NCBI GenBank assembly: GCA_029263455.1
Contig: JAJCXM010000022.1
Coordinates: 248,001 to 312,000 of the forward strand
Length of the DNA: 64,000 nucleotides
DNA from: Holophagae bacterium
GTDB taxonomy: Bacteria; Acidobacteriota; Holophagae; Acanthopleuribacterales; Acanthopleuribacteraceae
Direction of reading: 5' to 3'
Shown piece after piece: positions 36,076-43,778 of this stretch; position 1 is the stretch's first letter, and each line of letters starts with the position of its first letter. Position numbers and translations under genes: made by a program. The notes beneath the pieces are model-generated. The model saw nothing but the letters and a program-made list of their open reading frames with translations, was not told where the DNA came from and ran no database searches.

Positions 36076-37373
36076 TATTTCTTCTCCGACGTTAGGGTGT
36101 TTTGTACTTTATTGATCTGTTGCCAAGCATCGCTGTCTTCAAGTACTTGTTTGGCGGCGGCTTGTTGTGCATTCTTTTTTGAACTGCCCCAGGCTTGCCC
36201 GTAGTGTGTGTCCACAATCTGAACCGACATGAGGTAACGACGATTGTGAGCGGGCCCTGATTCTTCCATTAGAACATAATCGGGTAGGCCCATGCCCATG
36301 CCTTGTACCCGTTCTTGGAGTTCTGTTTTAAAGTCTTGTTGTTCTTTCAGATTTAATTCTGTTGCGTTTATTTCCTCTTCAAATAGCCTATCAATGAATG
36401 TAGAAGCGGCTTCAATTCCTCCGTCCATGGCAACCGCAGCGATGATGCCTTCCATCGCGTCGGCAAGGATGGAATCTTTCTTGGCACCGCGCGACCGGCG
36501 TTCTCCGGTCCCTAACCGCAGATGTCTACCTAAGTTAAGTTCTTGAGCTTTTTGCGCTAACATCTGCGCGGAAACGATTGCGGACTTCTGTTTGGAGAGA
36601 TCTCCTTCGCGAGTGTTTGGGTGAGCGTCAAAAAGTTTCTGAGCCACTAAATAGCCCAGAATAGAGTCGCCTAAAAACTCCAAGCGTTCATTGTGTCGAA
36701 CGTTTTTCTCAAATCCAAACGACGAGTGCGTGAGTGCTTGTTGTATCAGGGTTGGGTTTTTGAATTGATAACCGAGTTTCGATTCGAGGCTCGTCATCGT
36801 GGCCTCCACAAAAGGGACATATTCTACGCTGTTGAGATGGCATTCGTCTATGCTCATTAGCGAACCAATAGCAGAAACACACTCTGCAACCGTATTTACA
36901 TGTTGCCATTGTAGATGTTCGTAGGGAATGATTCCTAACTTTTGGCTGCGTTCTATCCAATTTGACAGTGGTCTCATTTGGGCGCCTAGTATCAAGATCG
37001 GTCTAGAAAGCCGAGCATCTTTGCGAGCGCTGGCAAGCAAATCAAATATTTCGAAGGCGGTTCCGACGCCGCCAGAAAAGGCGATAAACAGATCACCTCG
37101 TGACATAAGGACCTGTTGCCTTTGATGCAGATCATCAAATCGTGACGTCTTTTGAGCGTATGGACTCTGTGTCCGATTGGGCACAACCAACTGGACGGCC
37201 TCCGTTTCGCCACCCGCATCACGTGCGCCCTTGAGGACCGCGTCCATCAAGCCCGGACCGCCGCCGGTGATGACTAGGTGCCCCATTTGAGCTAACGAAT
37301 GACCAAGCTGGTGGGCAACCTGTAAGTCTTTTTTTCGGTGTTCAAAACTGCCACAAAAGACGACGATATTCAT
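36075..37373 (-). CDS. rnc: Fusion of a LOG-family nucleotide hydrolase domain with ribonuclease III
   Basis: Residues 1-185 form a LOG/TIGR00730-type Rossmann domain: VITGGGPGLMDAV at 35-46, the arginine in HQRQQVLM and SGGVGTAFE at 100-108 (usual PGGxGTxxE). Such proteins cleave cytokinin or purine nucleoside monophosphates to base and ribose phosphate. Residues 193-432 are a complete RNase III: NERLEFLGDS at 228-237 and DAMEGIIA with the catalytic acidic residues E232, D236, D305 and E308, then a double-stranded RNA binding domain at 344-414. An in-frame ATG at residue 193 has its own GGAGG five bases upstream, so a free RNase III may also be made. Confidence 0.92.
   Translation of the reverse strand: MNIVVFCGSFEHRKKDLQVAHQLGHSLAQMGHLVITGGGPGLMDAVLKGARDAGGETEAVQLVVPNRTQSPYAQKTSRFDDLHQRQQVLMSRGDLFIAFSGGVGTAFEIFDLLASARKDARLSRPILILGAQMRPLSNWIERSQKLGIIPYEHLQWQHVNTVAECVSAIGSLMSIDECHLNSVEYVPFVEATMTSLESKLGYQFKNPTLIQQALTHSSFGFEKNVRHNERLEFLGDSILGYLVAQKLFDAHPNTREGDLSKQKSAIVSAQMLAQKAQELNLGRHLRLGTGERRSRGAKKDSILADAMEGIIAAVAMDGGIEAASTFIDRLFEEEINATELNLKEQQDFKTELQERVQGMGMGLPDYVLMEESGPAHNRRYLMSVQIVDTHYGQAWGSSKKNAQQAAAKQVLEDSDAWQQINKVQNTLTSEKK
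36795..36807 (-). promoter_or_regulatory. Internal ribosome binding site and start codon for a standalone RNase III
   Basis: Inside the fusion gene, GGAGG (36807-36803, minus strand) is followed after five bases by an in-frame ATG (36797-36795). Translation from here gives MTSLESKLGYQFKNPTL, exactly where ordinary RNase III proteins begin. Confidence 0.6.
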
Positions 37374-37376
37374 GAT

Positions 37377-38729
37377 TTAGAATCTAAATGTGAGCTGACC
37401 GCGATGGTGGAGTTCCAGCTGGTTTGGAAGGCCGATTTCTTTCTCAATGAGCTGGGCAGCTCGAACTGTTTTGTCTTCGTAACGACGATCTAAAAATAGA
37501 TAAAAGTGCCACAGTGCGCGATGTCCGTCGCGTAGTGCGTCTAATTCGGGGTGATGGACATCTGACAAACGAATCATGGGTCCCGAATCTACCCGCACCT
37601 GCACGTTGGCTTCTTTTAGGCGCATTTCTGATTCGGGTGCGTACAAAATAAGGGCGCTTACGGGGATACCAAGCGAGCGCGCCAGTTTTCGTTCTAACTT
37701 GCCGCGCGCACCGCGTTGATTCAGGTGGAAGTCATTTTGAATGCGTTGCATGACCGTATCAGGAGTAGAATCACCCGTTAATGGGTCGCGACTCACCATG
37801 TATACCCGCTTGTAGAGACGACGTGAGCTGTAGGCGTGCCATAAGGGTTCGAATTCATGGACCTGATCGATGCGCTGACCAAGTAGGTAAGTAAAGCTGT
37901 CGTCCCTTAGTCCGTACAATTCTTCAATGCGGAATACGTCTTGTTCGAGCATGGCTTCTAAGAGACGAGACAACATGGCTCCGGCGACCACTTTCGCATG
38001 ATGGTAATAGACACGTTCTGTTAAATGAAAACGCATGCGTAATAAGTTGATCAGTTCCGTCCATGCGTCCTGTCTGAAACCGCGTTCACTATGCAAACTA
38101 AAACACAAATGTCCGGCTTCAAGGGTTAGGTACTTGAAGATTCGAAAATCATAATCCAATTTGAGTCCACAGTAGTAAGCGTCCCGTTTTAGGTAGTCCA
38201 GCAGGTCCGCGCATATGGGACCCGCCACAAGGTCGTATGCATAGGACGGGAGTTGGCTTTTCCCTGCAGTGAAGAATTCGAGCAATTGATCTTGGATGCC
38301 CAAGTCCCGTAGAACTTGCCCCAAACCTAGCGAGTCCAAGAAATGGTGAAGACGTGCTTGGCTCTTGTCATGAGCAGGAATAATGCGCCTTTCATCTTCG
38401 AATGTGTGGCCGAAAGGAATATGTGTGATGTCGTGCAAGAGCGCGGCAATGGCCAAAAAGTCAGTTTCTTCACGGCTGATGGGCGACGCTAGTCCATTGT
38501 TAGCCGCTCTCGTGTTGATCTCACCGATGAGTTGCTTGAGGATCCAGCATGTACCAATCGAATGTTCAAATCGTGTGTGCTGTGCACCTGGAAACACTAA
38601 ATAGGATGTCCCCAGTTGTCTGATGCCCCTCAGGCGCTGAAATTCGGGCGTGTCTGTGATTCGCAACTCTTGCTGGGTGAGTTGGATATCACCATGGACG
38701 GGATCACGAAGTGTTTTGGATTTCATCAT
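37377..38729 (-). CDS. HD-domain phosphohydrolase (dNTPase/YdhJ-like)
   Basis: The roughly 450-residue protein has the HD superfamily metal site in the order used by dNTP triphosphohydrolases and SAMHD1-like proteins: KTLRDPVHGDI at the N-terminus, FEHSIGTCW with the first histidine, AALLHDITHIPFGHTFEDE with the HD pair and a distal aspartate in ADLLDYLKRDAYYCG. The substrate is unknown; relatives hydrolyse dNTPs or (p)ppGpp-like nucleotides. I start at the ATG-ATG pair near 38729; a GTG seven codons earlier is possible. It is followed after 3 bases by the LOG-RNase III gene. Confidence 0.85.
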   Translation of the reverse strand: MMKSKTLRDPVHGDIQLTQQELRITDTPEFQRLRGIRQLGTSYLVFPGAQHTRFEHSIGTCWILKQLIGEINTRAANNGLASPISREETDFLAIAALLHDITHIPFGHTFEDERRIIPAHDKSQARLHHFLDSLGLGQVLRDLGIQDQLLEFFTAGKSQLPSYAYDLVAGPICADLLDYLKRDAYYCGLKLDYDFRIFKYLTLEAGHLCFSLHSERGFRQDAWTELINLLRMRFHLTERVYYHHAKVVAGAMLSRLLEAMLEQDVFRIEELYGLRDDSFTYLLGQRIDQVHEFEPLWHAYSSRRLYKRVYMVSRDPLTGDSTPDTVMQRIQNDFHLNQRGARGKLERKLARSLGIPVSALILYAPESEMRLKEANVQVRVDSGPMIRLSDVHHPELDALRDGHRALWHFYLFLDRRYEDKTVRAAQLIEKEIGLPNQLELHHRGQLTFRF

Positions 38730-38767
38730 GTTAGGGGCCACGTATGTCACTTAAATAATGGGACATT

Positions 38768-39163
38768 TTAGATTCTCACGGTTGAAAGCTGGAACCTCAT
38801 AGTTCCTTGCAACTTGACAAGCACAAGGTGAAACTCCCATGTGATCTGTAAATCAGAATACTGCGCAATATATCCTTTAGCGAGGTGGACTAGCCGTCTC
38901 TCCTGGGCACTCTTCAGGACGCTGGCAAGAGTTTCGTCACGATCGGACCGTGCTTTCACTTCAACGAATAGTAACTGTTTGTGATGGGCCATGATGAGGT
39001 CGAGCTCGCCGTGACCCATGCGAACATTCTTTGCGACCAAATGATACCCTCGCCGATGGTAGTAACGACGCGCTATGTACTCCCCTTTTTTACCCACATT
39101 GCGAATCCAAAACGGGTAGGGCATCAACCATCCGTGGCAGCACTCAATCAAGCGATAAATCAT
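38768..39163 (-). CDS. YraN/UPF0102-family endonuclease-like protein
   Basis: The 131-residue protein carries the family signature of a restriction-endonuclease-like fold: GKKGEYIARRYYHRRGYHLVAKNVR, then MGHGELDLIMAHHKQLLFVEVKAR, with the acidic and lysine residues of a PD-(D/E)XK site. YraN proteins are widespread and of uncertain function, probably acting on DNA. The start is taken at the ATG overlapping the upstream TGA (ATGA), which makes it coupled to the histidine-kinase-like gene; a longer frame continues upstream inside that gene. Confidence 0.85.
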   Translation of the reverse strand: MIYRLIECCHGWLMPYPFWIRNVGKKGEYIARRYYHRRGYHLVAKNVRMGHGELDLIMAHHKQLLFVEVKARSDRDETLASVLKSAQERRLVHLAKGYIAQYSDLQITWEFHLVLVKLQGTMRFQLSTVRI

Positions 39164-40191
39164 CCGGCAGATGAATCGGTAATTCCAGTCGGGTTGAACT
39201 CCAAGCGCATTAGAGCTCCGTGGCCAGGGGCCTCGCAAAAAATAAGGAAACTACCGCGCATTTCTTGAATGGCATTGGCGCAGTAGTAGAGCGAAAAATG
39301 TCGTCTTGTAAGCGTGGTGCTGTCGGATGGCGATGCAAGTGGGTCTACGACCTCAGCGGATTGTAAGGCTCTGGCATCTCCGATCTGCACCGACACGCGA
39401 CCTGATTCCATTTGTTGAACGGTAGCAATCATGCGCCAAGGACCGGCAGGGTTGTGCATGACCATGGTTTCACAGCCGTTTCGGAGGAGCGTGACAATGA
39501 CTTGCAACAGTTTTATCTTCGGCGCTTCCACTTTTGGAACGGACTGCAGGTCCTGTTCAACCTCAATGCGGTGCTCGTCTAGTAGACGTGACTCCATCGC
39601 AATCGCGTCCCGTATTAAATGGCTCAAGTCGACTTGATCGACGCGGCTCTCTACGTTGGCATAGGCTTGTTGCGCTTTGACGATCTGATTCAGCTTCTGC
39701 ACCATATTCGAGAGTTCGGTTATCTCGTTTACGAGTGAATCATAGGCGTTGCTAAAGTATTCGGAAAACTGGAGCAGTGCATGAGGGACCTTTTTGCCGC
39801 GCTCGTCTTTCTCAAGAAAGTTTGCCAGATCATTTTCATTGTCTTTAAGTAAAGTCACTAACTTGGTGAGAGACTTGGTTTCCAGTTTCTCTACTTTCTC
39901 GGTCACGACGCTGGTGGAAACATTTATCGTGTTTAAGACATGATAAATATTCTTGAGAATACCTTCGTTCAGTTCTGCGATGCCCGCCTGGTGTGCCACA
40001 TTGACCATTTGAGAGTCTGTAAAGGTGCTTTCGTCTTTGCGTATCTTTTGCGCGAGCTTTATTTCTTTAATCGTCGCGTGTAAACGCAAGCAATAAAGGA
40101 TGAGACCCAAACAAAAGGCAGCTAAGACAATGACAGCAGCGATCATGGCATGTTTTTTCGTTTCAAAGACTAGAATGGTTGCGTGTCTCAT
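39160..40191 (-). CDS. Membrane-anchored histidine-kinase-like protein without the phospho-acceptor histidine
   Basis: The 343-residue protein has one N-terminal transmembrane helix (about residues 16-36), a coiled segment and a kinase-like region. The stretch GIAELNEGILKNIYHVLNT aligns with the GMAEVATGVLHNVGNVLNS type of dimerisation domain, but the histidine is replaced by lysine (K80). The ATPase part keeps an N-box-like LLQVIVTLLRNGCETM and GHGALMRLEF but the G1 region is poor. It is likely a pseudokinase or scaffold. It is the first gene of the long minus-strand run and diverges from the Ser/Thr kinase gene, 169 bases away. Confidence 0.65.
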   Translation of the reverse strand: MRHATILVFETKKHAMIAAVIVLAAFCLGLILYCLRLHATIKEIKLAQKIRKDESTFTDSQMVNVAHQAGIAELNEGILKNIYHVLNTINVSTSVVTEKVEKLETKSLTKLVTLLKDNENDLANFLEKDERGKKVPHALLQFSEYFSNAYDSLVNEITELSNMVQKLNQIVKAQQAYANVESRVDQVDLSHLIRDAIAMESRLLDEHRIEVEQDLQSVPKVEAPKIKLLQVIVTLLRNGCETMVMHNPAGPWRMIATVQQMESGRVSVQIGDARALQSAEVVDPLASPSDSTTLTRRHFSLYYCANAIQEMRGSFLIFCEAPGHGALMRLEFNPTGITDSSAG

Positions 40192-40360
40192 TGTAGCTTA
40201 GAACAGGTCTAGAGAACAGACATCAGCCTGACAACGATGCGCGATTGTCAAAACTCTCAAGCAGTTGGCCACCTAAGTATGATTTAATGTGTCATGGAGT
40301 CGTCTGTCGCGAGCTTCCAAAATACATAAACTCATACCGACAAAAGCCATTAGTTTATTT

Positions 40361-42340
40361 ATGACGCAAGATTCAAAAACCACAAAAACCATCGGGCGCT
40401 ATGTCGTTCAGAGTCTTCTGGGCGAAGGTGCTATGGGGTCGGTGTATAAAGCTTTAGACCCCGTTATTAAACGCGTCGTGGCCATCAAGACGATTAAGCT
40501 TGATCAGAGTCGTAATGAAGTTGATCAAAAAGAATTCGTACAGCGATTTTTTCAAGAAGCCCAAATAAGCGGCATCCTGAATCACCCCAACATCGTAAGT
40601 ATTTACGATATCGGCGAACAAGATGGCATGCCCTACATCGCCATGGAGTATATCGAAGGTCGCAACCTTAATCAGGTGATCAACGACCAAGAAGATCGAC
40701 CCGATGTTGTTAACCTAGCGCAGATCATCTTGCAGGTGGCAAACGCGCTGGAGTTTGCTCATGGCAAGGGTGTCGTTCATCGTGACTTGAAACCTGGCAA
40801 CATCATGGTGATGCCCAATGGGGTCGCAAAGATCATGGATTTTGGCATCGCCAAAATGAGCGGGTCCCATTTGACTCAGACCGGAGTGTTCCTGGGTACG
40901 CCAAGTTTTGCGAGTCCTGAACAGATTAAGGAAGGCCAAGTAGATCACCGTTCGGATATCTTCTCTTTAGGTATTTTGGCCCATGAAACCATCACGGGCT
41001 ATACACCCTTCCCGGGCCAAAGCATTTCTGCGATTTTGTACAAAATCGCCAACGAGCCGCCGACTCCGGCACCTAATCTCAAAGATCTCCCGCTTCAAAT
41101 ACCCCAATGGCGCGCTGTTTTTGAACGCGTTTTCCAGAAGGAACCGGGTCAACGATATCAGCATGCTGGTGAATTTGGGCAAGACCTCTTAACCAGTCTA
41201 GCCTTCACTTCCCAGCAAGAAGACGCGCTTGGCACCTTTGTCGGTCAAGTTAATGCCTCCGTTAGGGACGCGTTCGGCATTCAAAAGGACATTCAACGAT
41301 CCGATTTTGAAAAATCTCAGGCTCCCAAACCGGTCATCGCTCGCATCCAAAAGAAATCGTCGCCCTTGAAGTGGGCAGCGGTCCTGGTTTTATTGAGTGT
41401 AGCGGCTGTGTTTGGTCTATTTAAGGCCGGCGTGATTGGGGATGGAGAGCATCTGGCATCGATCATACCGGCAGACATCGCCAAGGAAATATTACCTGCG
41501 CGTACTTTGGAAAAAACGGTCATGATCCATTCCCAGCCTGAAGGGGCTCAAGTCTACATAGACGACCAATTGAGTGAATTCAAGACGCCCCATGCATTCT
41601 TGTTGAGCGGAGATGAAGATCAGGTTTTTTCGGTTCGATTGGAAATTGATCAACACGAACCCAATACGCGCACAATTAGCCTGAAGCCTGATATGGCGAC
41701 AGAGCTGACGATTGAACTAAAGGTGTTACCTTTTGAACGCGTCATTAAAACAAGCCCAAGCGGCGCTGTGGTTAAAGTAGACGGGAAAGCGATTGGCCCA
41801 AGCCCTTTAGAGTTCTCGTTTGCTCCAGAGCAAAGCTATCAAATTGAAGTTAGCCTTGAAGGCTATGATCGTAATGAGACCACCTACATAGAAGGCCAAT
41901 CGGCTGTCTCATCGTTAGAGATGAAACTAGTCAAGGTGCTACCACCTGGAAAAATAGCCGCCAACTCAGCGATTTCGGATCTTAAATTGACGGTCAATGG
42001 CAAGACTTACAACAACTCTGTCAGCCTGCCCCGCGGCACGTATGAGGTGAGACTGGTATCGCGAAAATACTTTTTTGATCAACGCCAACGAGTCACCGTC
42101 AGAGCCGGTGAAACAAGCACGCTCTCGGTGCCTCCTGTGGTGACCATCAAGCGCATCAATATCTTGCGTGGATACGCAAATGTGAAGATTGATGGTCGGA
42201 CGGTCGATATCACGCCCATCCGAAACTTAGAGTTGGTTGCTGGCAAGCACGCTTTTGAATTTGTGGATGACGATGGTAATATGATCAGCCAATTCGAGCG
42301 TGACATTGTGGGTGGTGAAGACATTGTTGTGGATCATTAG
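40361..42340 (+). CDS. Transmembrane Ser/Thr protein kinase with extracytoplasmic PEGA repeats
   Basis: The 660-residue protein has a complete Hanks-type kinase domain: GEGAMGSVYKA at about 21, VAIKTIK, HRDLKPGNIMV near 139, DFGIAK near 160 and GTPSFASPEQI. One transmembrane helix lies near 336-356. Outside are at least two PEGA domains (SQPEGAQVYIDD near 390 and SPSGAVVKVDGKAIGPSP near 463) and a third related repeat near the end. It should sense the envelope and phosphorylate cytoplasmic targets. The ATG at 40361 is chosen because kinase homology begins right after it. It overlaps the next gene by 26 bases. Confidence 0.93.
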   Translation: MTQDSKTTKTIGRYVVQSLLGEGAMGSVYKALDPVIKRVVAIKTIKLDQSRNEVDQKEFVQRFFQEAQISGILNHPNIVSIYDIGEQDGMPYIAMEYIEGRNLNQVINDQEDRPDVVNLAQIILQVANALEFAHGKGVVHRDLKPGNIMVMPNGVAKIMDFGIAKMSGSHLTQTGVFLGTPSFASPEQIKEGQVDHRSDIFSLGILAHETITGYTPFPGQSISAILYKIANEPPTPAPNLKDLPLQIPQWRAVFERVFQKEPGQRYQHAGEFGQDLLTSLAFTSQQEDALGTFVGQVNASVRDAFGIQKDIQRSDFEKSQAPKPVIARIQKKSSPLKWAAVLVLLSVAAVFGLFKAGVIGDGEHLASIIPADIAKEILPARTLEKTVMIHSQPEGAQVYIDDQLSEFKTPHAFLLSGDEDQVFSVRLEIDQHEPNTRTISLKPDMATELTIELKVLPFERVIKTSPSGAVVKVDGKAIGPSPLEFSFAPEQSYQIEVSLEGYDRNETTYIEGQSAVSSLEMKLVKVLPPGKIAANSAISDLKLTVNGKTYNNSVSLPRGTYEVRLVSRKYFFDQRQRVTVRAGETSTLSVPPVVTIKRINILRGYANVKIDGRTVDITPIRNLELVAGKHAFEFVDDDGNMISQFERDIVGGEDIVVDH

Positions 42341-43754
42341 TTTTGCGTTTGGATTAGCCTTTCCTCAAGATCTTGACGATCAAGCAGAGCGTCTTTTTAC
42401 TAATGCCAGTACCTTTATGGCAGCGGGTAAATATAATGAAGCTTTAGCCGATCTTCAGAAGATCGTTGATTCCTATCCCAAAAGCCCTTGGGCAGATAAG
42501 GCGTTGCTCGATATTGGCGGCTATTATCTACAAGTCAAGAACGACGCCGTCACTGCACTACTCTACTTCACGCGTATCCAAGACCAGTACGCTACCAGTG
42601 AATCTGCCCCGGCAGCCTATTACTGGAAATCGTACATACTCGAGAAAACAGCGCCAAATCGTCAAGGCCTAGAATCAGCCGTTGCTGACCTGATGCGGAT
42701 GTTGAATCTTTATCGTGACCATGACTGGGAAGACGGGGCCCTTTATCTTTTGAGTCGACTTGGCATGCGACTGCGTGATTATGGTCAGAGTCTAAACCAC
42801 GCTCAGAGGCTCGAATTCAGTTACCCCAATTCAAGATTTGCCCCGGCTGCATTGCTTCAAAGTGGGTTAGTTGCTTATTTAACTGGACGCAGCGAGGAAG
42901 CAGAGGTCACATTAGGACGTCTACAAACCCGCTACCCAGAGAGTCGTGAGTCTCAGGTTGCAGAAGGCTACCTGAAGGTATTAGACCGCTTTTCTGGACA
43001 TGAGTTGGTATATCAATTAGATCGCAACTTCCCAGGTGCCGTGCCAAAAAAATACAAGAACCCTAACGCCGTAGGTGTTGCCATTGATGGATTGGTTGGT
43101 GTATTGGATGCCAATGGTGTGCATTTCGCTTCAACCGGGACACCGCCAATCGTTCGTGTTAACGATGTGCGGGAGTTAAAAGGGTTTAGTGTTCATCCAG
43201 ATGGTGAATTGTTGTTTGTTGCTGAGAACCGGGTGACGTTTTTGGATGGGCGACCTGCGTTCTCTGGGTTAATGGTTAATGGCGAATTGATAGATCGCAT
43301 CGTGCGTGCGGATGTCGATCACTATATGCGCTTGTATGTATTGGATGATGATCTACGCGATGTAGCGGTTTTTGATCGAACTGGGAATTTCAAGAAGACA
43401 CTTCAAGTCCCTAAGGCGCTGACCTTAAAGTGCTTTTACGACAGTGTGTGGGTTGTTCCACAAGATGGAAACTCGATTATTGAGTTTGGACCCAATTTAG
43501 AGCGCGTAGGTTCTCTGTCGTCAGGTCTAGTTAACATCGAAGATTTTGCTTTCGATCCATTTGGTAACCTCTATGTTCTGTATGACAAGGGTTATCGGGT
43601 GGGTATTTTTGATCAGCAACGTAATGTACGCGCACAACTTAATATTAAGAACGGTGGTTACCCGCTAAAACAGGCTGAAGCCATTGCGGTCGATCAAACT
43701 GGCGCTATCTATTTGGTTGATCGGCGTGGTGGATCCGTGTTCCGCTTCCAGTGA
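42315..43754 (+). CDS. Secreted TPR (BamD/YbgF-like) protein with beta-propeller C-terminus
   Basis: From the GTG at 42315 the product starts with a clean signal peptide (MKTLLWIISFAFGLAFPQD). Residues about 20-230 are TPR repeats of the outer-membrane lipoprotein/YbgF kind (AGKYNEALADLQKIVDSYPKSP, RFAPAALLQSGLVAYLTGRSEEA). Residues about 235-480 are NHL/propeller-like strands (FDPFGNLYVLYDKGYRVGIFD, AVDQTGAIYLVDRRGGSVFRF). It probably sits in the periplasm or outer membrane. It overlaps the kinase gene, so it is a partner candidate of the kinase's outer domain. Confidence 0.78.
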   Translation: MKTLLWIISFAFGLAFPQDLDDQAERLFTNASTFMAAGKYNEALADLQKIVDSYPKSPWADKALLDIGGYYLQVKNDAVTALLYFTRIQDQYATSESAPAAYYWKSYILEKTAPNRQGLESAVADLMRMLNLYRDHDWEDGALYLLSRLGMRLRDYGQSLNHAQRLEFSYPNSRFAPAALLQSGLVAYLTGRSEEAEVTLGRLQTRYPESRESQVAEGYLKVLDRFSGHELVYQLDRNFPGAVPKKYKNPNAVGVAIDGLVGVLDANGVHFASTGTPPIVRVNDVRELKGFSVHPDGELLFVAENRVTFLDGRPAFSGLMVNGELIDRIVRADVDHYMRLYVLDDDLRDVAVFDRTGNFKKTLQVPKALTLKCFYDSVWVVPQDGNSIIEFGPNLERVGSLSSGLVNIEDFAFDPFGNLYVLYDKGYRVGIFDQQRNVRAQLNIKNGGYPLKQAEAIAVDQTGAIYLVDRRGGSVFRFQ

Positions 43755-43778
43755 TAGGCTGGCTCAGGAGAGATTGAT

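Noticed and set aside
37840-37860. GGTTCGAATTC resembling a tRNA T-loop
   Set aside because: It lies inside the HD-domain coding sequence and no acceptor stem or anticodon arm can be built around it. No tRNA was found in the window.
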